A stretch of 37,866 nucleotides of DNA from NCBI GenBank assembly GCA_905479205.1, contig CAJQLP010000063.1, positions 1 through 37,866 of the forward strand, given 5' to 3'. Positions 37,351-37,866 of the stretch are shown piece by piece. Both the position numbers and the translations under genes were made by a program. The number at the start of each line of letters is the position of its first letter. Position 1 is the stretch's first letter. The notes below the pieces were generated by a model. The model saw only the letters and a program-made list of their open reading frames with translations, had not been told where the DNA came from and made no database searches. The stretch comes from an uncultured Luminiphilus sp. (GTDB lineage Bacteria; Pseudomonadota; Gammaproteobacteria; Pseudomonadales; Halieaceae).

Positions 37351-37866
37351 ATGCCGCACGCGTTTATTTGCGACGCTATTCGAACCCCGGTGGGTCGATA
37401 TGGTGGCAGTTTGTCGGCGGTGAGAACCGATGATTTGGGAGCGGAGCCGTTGCGGGCCCTGATCGCACGCAATCCATCCCTCGATTGGGCCGCCATCGAC
37501 GACCTTTGGTACGGCTGTGCTAATCAAGCCGGCGAAGACAATCGTAACGTGGGCCGCATGAGCGCGCTTTTGGCGGGGCTGCCGGTCTCGGTTCCTGCGG
37601 TGACCATTAACCGGCTGTGTGGTTCTGGCATGGATGCAGTGGGGTCCGCCGCCCGTGGAATTAAGTCGGGCGAGATTCAATTGGCTGTTGCCGGTGGGGT
37701 TGAGTCGATGAGTCGCGCTCCTTTTGTTTTCGGTAAGGGCTCATCGGCTTTCGATCGAAATATTCAAACCTACGACACCACGATTGGTTGGCGCTTCGTG
37801 AACCCGGCGTTTAAAAAAGCGTGGGTACCGACTCTATGCCCGAGACCGCCGAGAACGTTGCCGAGC
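37351..37866 (+). CDS. paaJ: 3-oxoadipyl-CoA / acyl-CoA thiolase (PaaJ-like), truncated by window end; apparent frameshift near 37813-37824
   Basis: MPHAFICDAIRTPVGRYGGSLSAVRTDDLGAEPLRALI, PAVTINRLCGSGMDAVGSAARGIKSGEIQLAVAGGVESMSRAPFVFGK, YDTTIGWRFVNP; then DSMPETAENVAE appears only in another frame. Confidence 0.88.
   Translation, partial: MPHAFICDAIRTPVGRYGGSLSAVRTDDLGAEPLRALIARNPSLDWAAIDDLWYGCANQAGEDNRNVGRMSALLAGLPVSVPAVTINRLCGSGMDAVGSAARGIKSGEIQLAVAGGVESMSRAPFVFGKGSSAFDRNIQTYDTTIGWRFVNPAFKKAWVPTLCPRPPRTLPS

Overview
The window looks like chromosome from a marine-type gammaproteobacterium (inferred from gene content only). In order, it contains: the C-terminal end of a beta-hydroxyacid dehydrogenase-like gene; a TonB-dependent receptor (TBDR) / TPR-sulfotransferase / MarR cluster; a BCCT transporter; an M48 lipoprotein protease; a phosphatidic-acid synthesis operon (HAD-PlsC fusion, PlsB, GpsA); an NhaC-type antiporter; a decaying accessory segment (relic HigBA-like toxin-antitoxin module, relic small ORF, broken MetE-like gene) interleaved with a phenol-hydroxylase-like FAD monooxygenase, an FAA hydrolase and a second TBDR; a sulfatase; and a phenylacetate (PAA) cluster (paaX, paaK, third TBDR, penicillin-G-acylase-like lipoprotein, amidase lipoprotein, paaZ, paaG, paaI, start of a paaJ-like thiolase). 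The most interesting hypothesis is an envelope-to-CoA scavenging system for phenylacetyl amides or related arylacetyl conjugates: TBDR import, lipoprotein acylase/amidase hydrolysis, then PaaK and the Paa enzymes. Non-coding signals of note are a GTAAC-N2-GTTAC palindrome recurring in three upstream regions of the aromatic cluster, a TGATACAMAAAT-like motif shared by the paaX/paaK and amidase/paaZ divergent regions, a (CAA)12 microsatellite in a TBDR leader, and three consecutive hairpins after that TBDR. All calls come from reading sequence and motifs; no database search was run.
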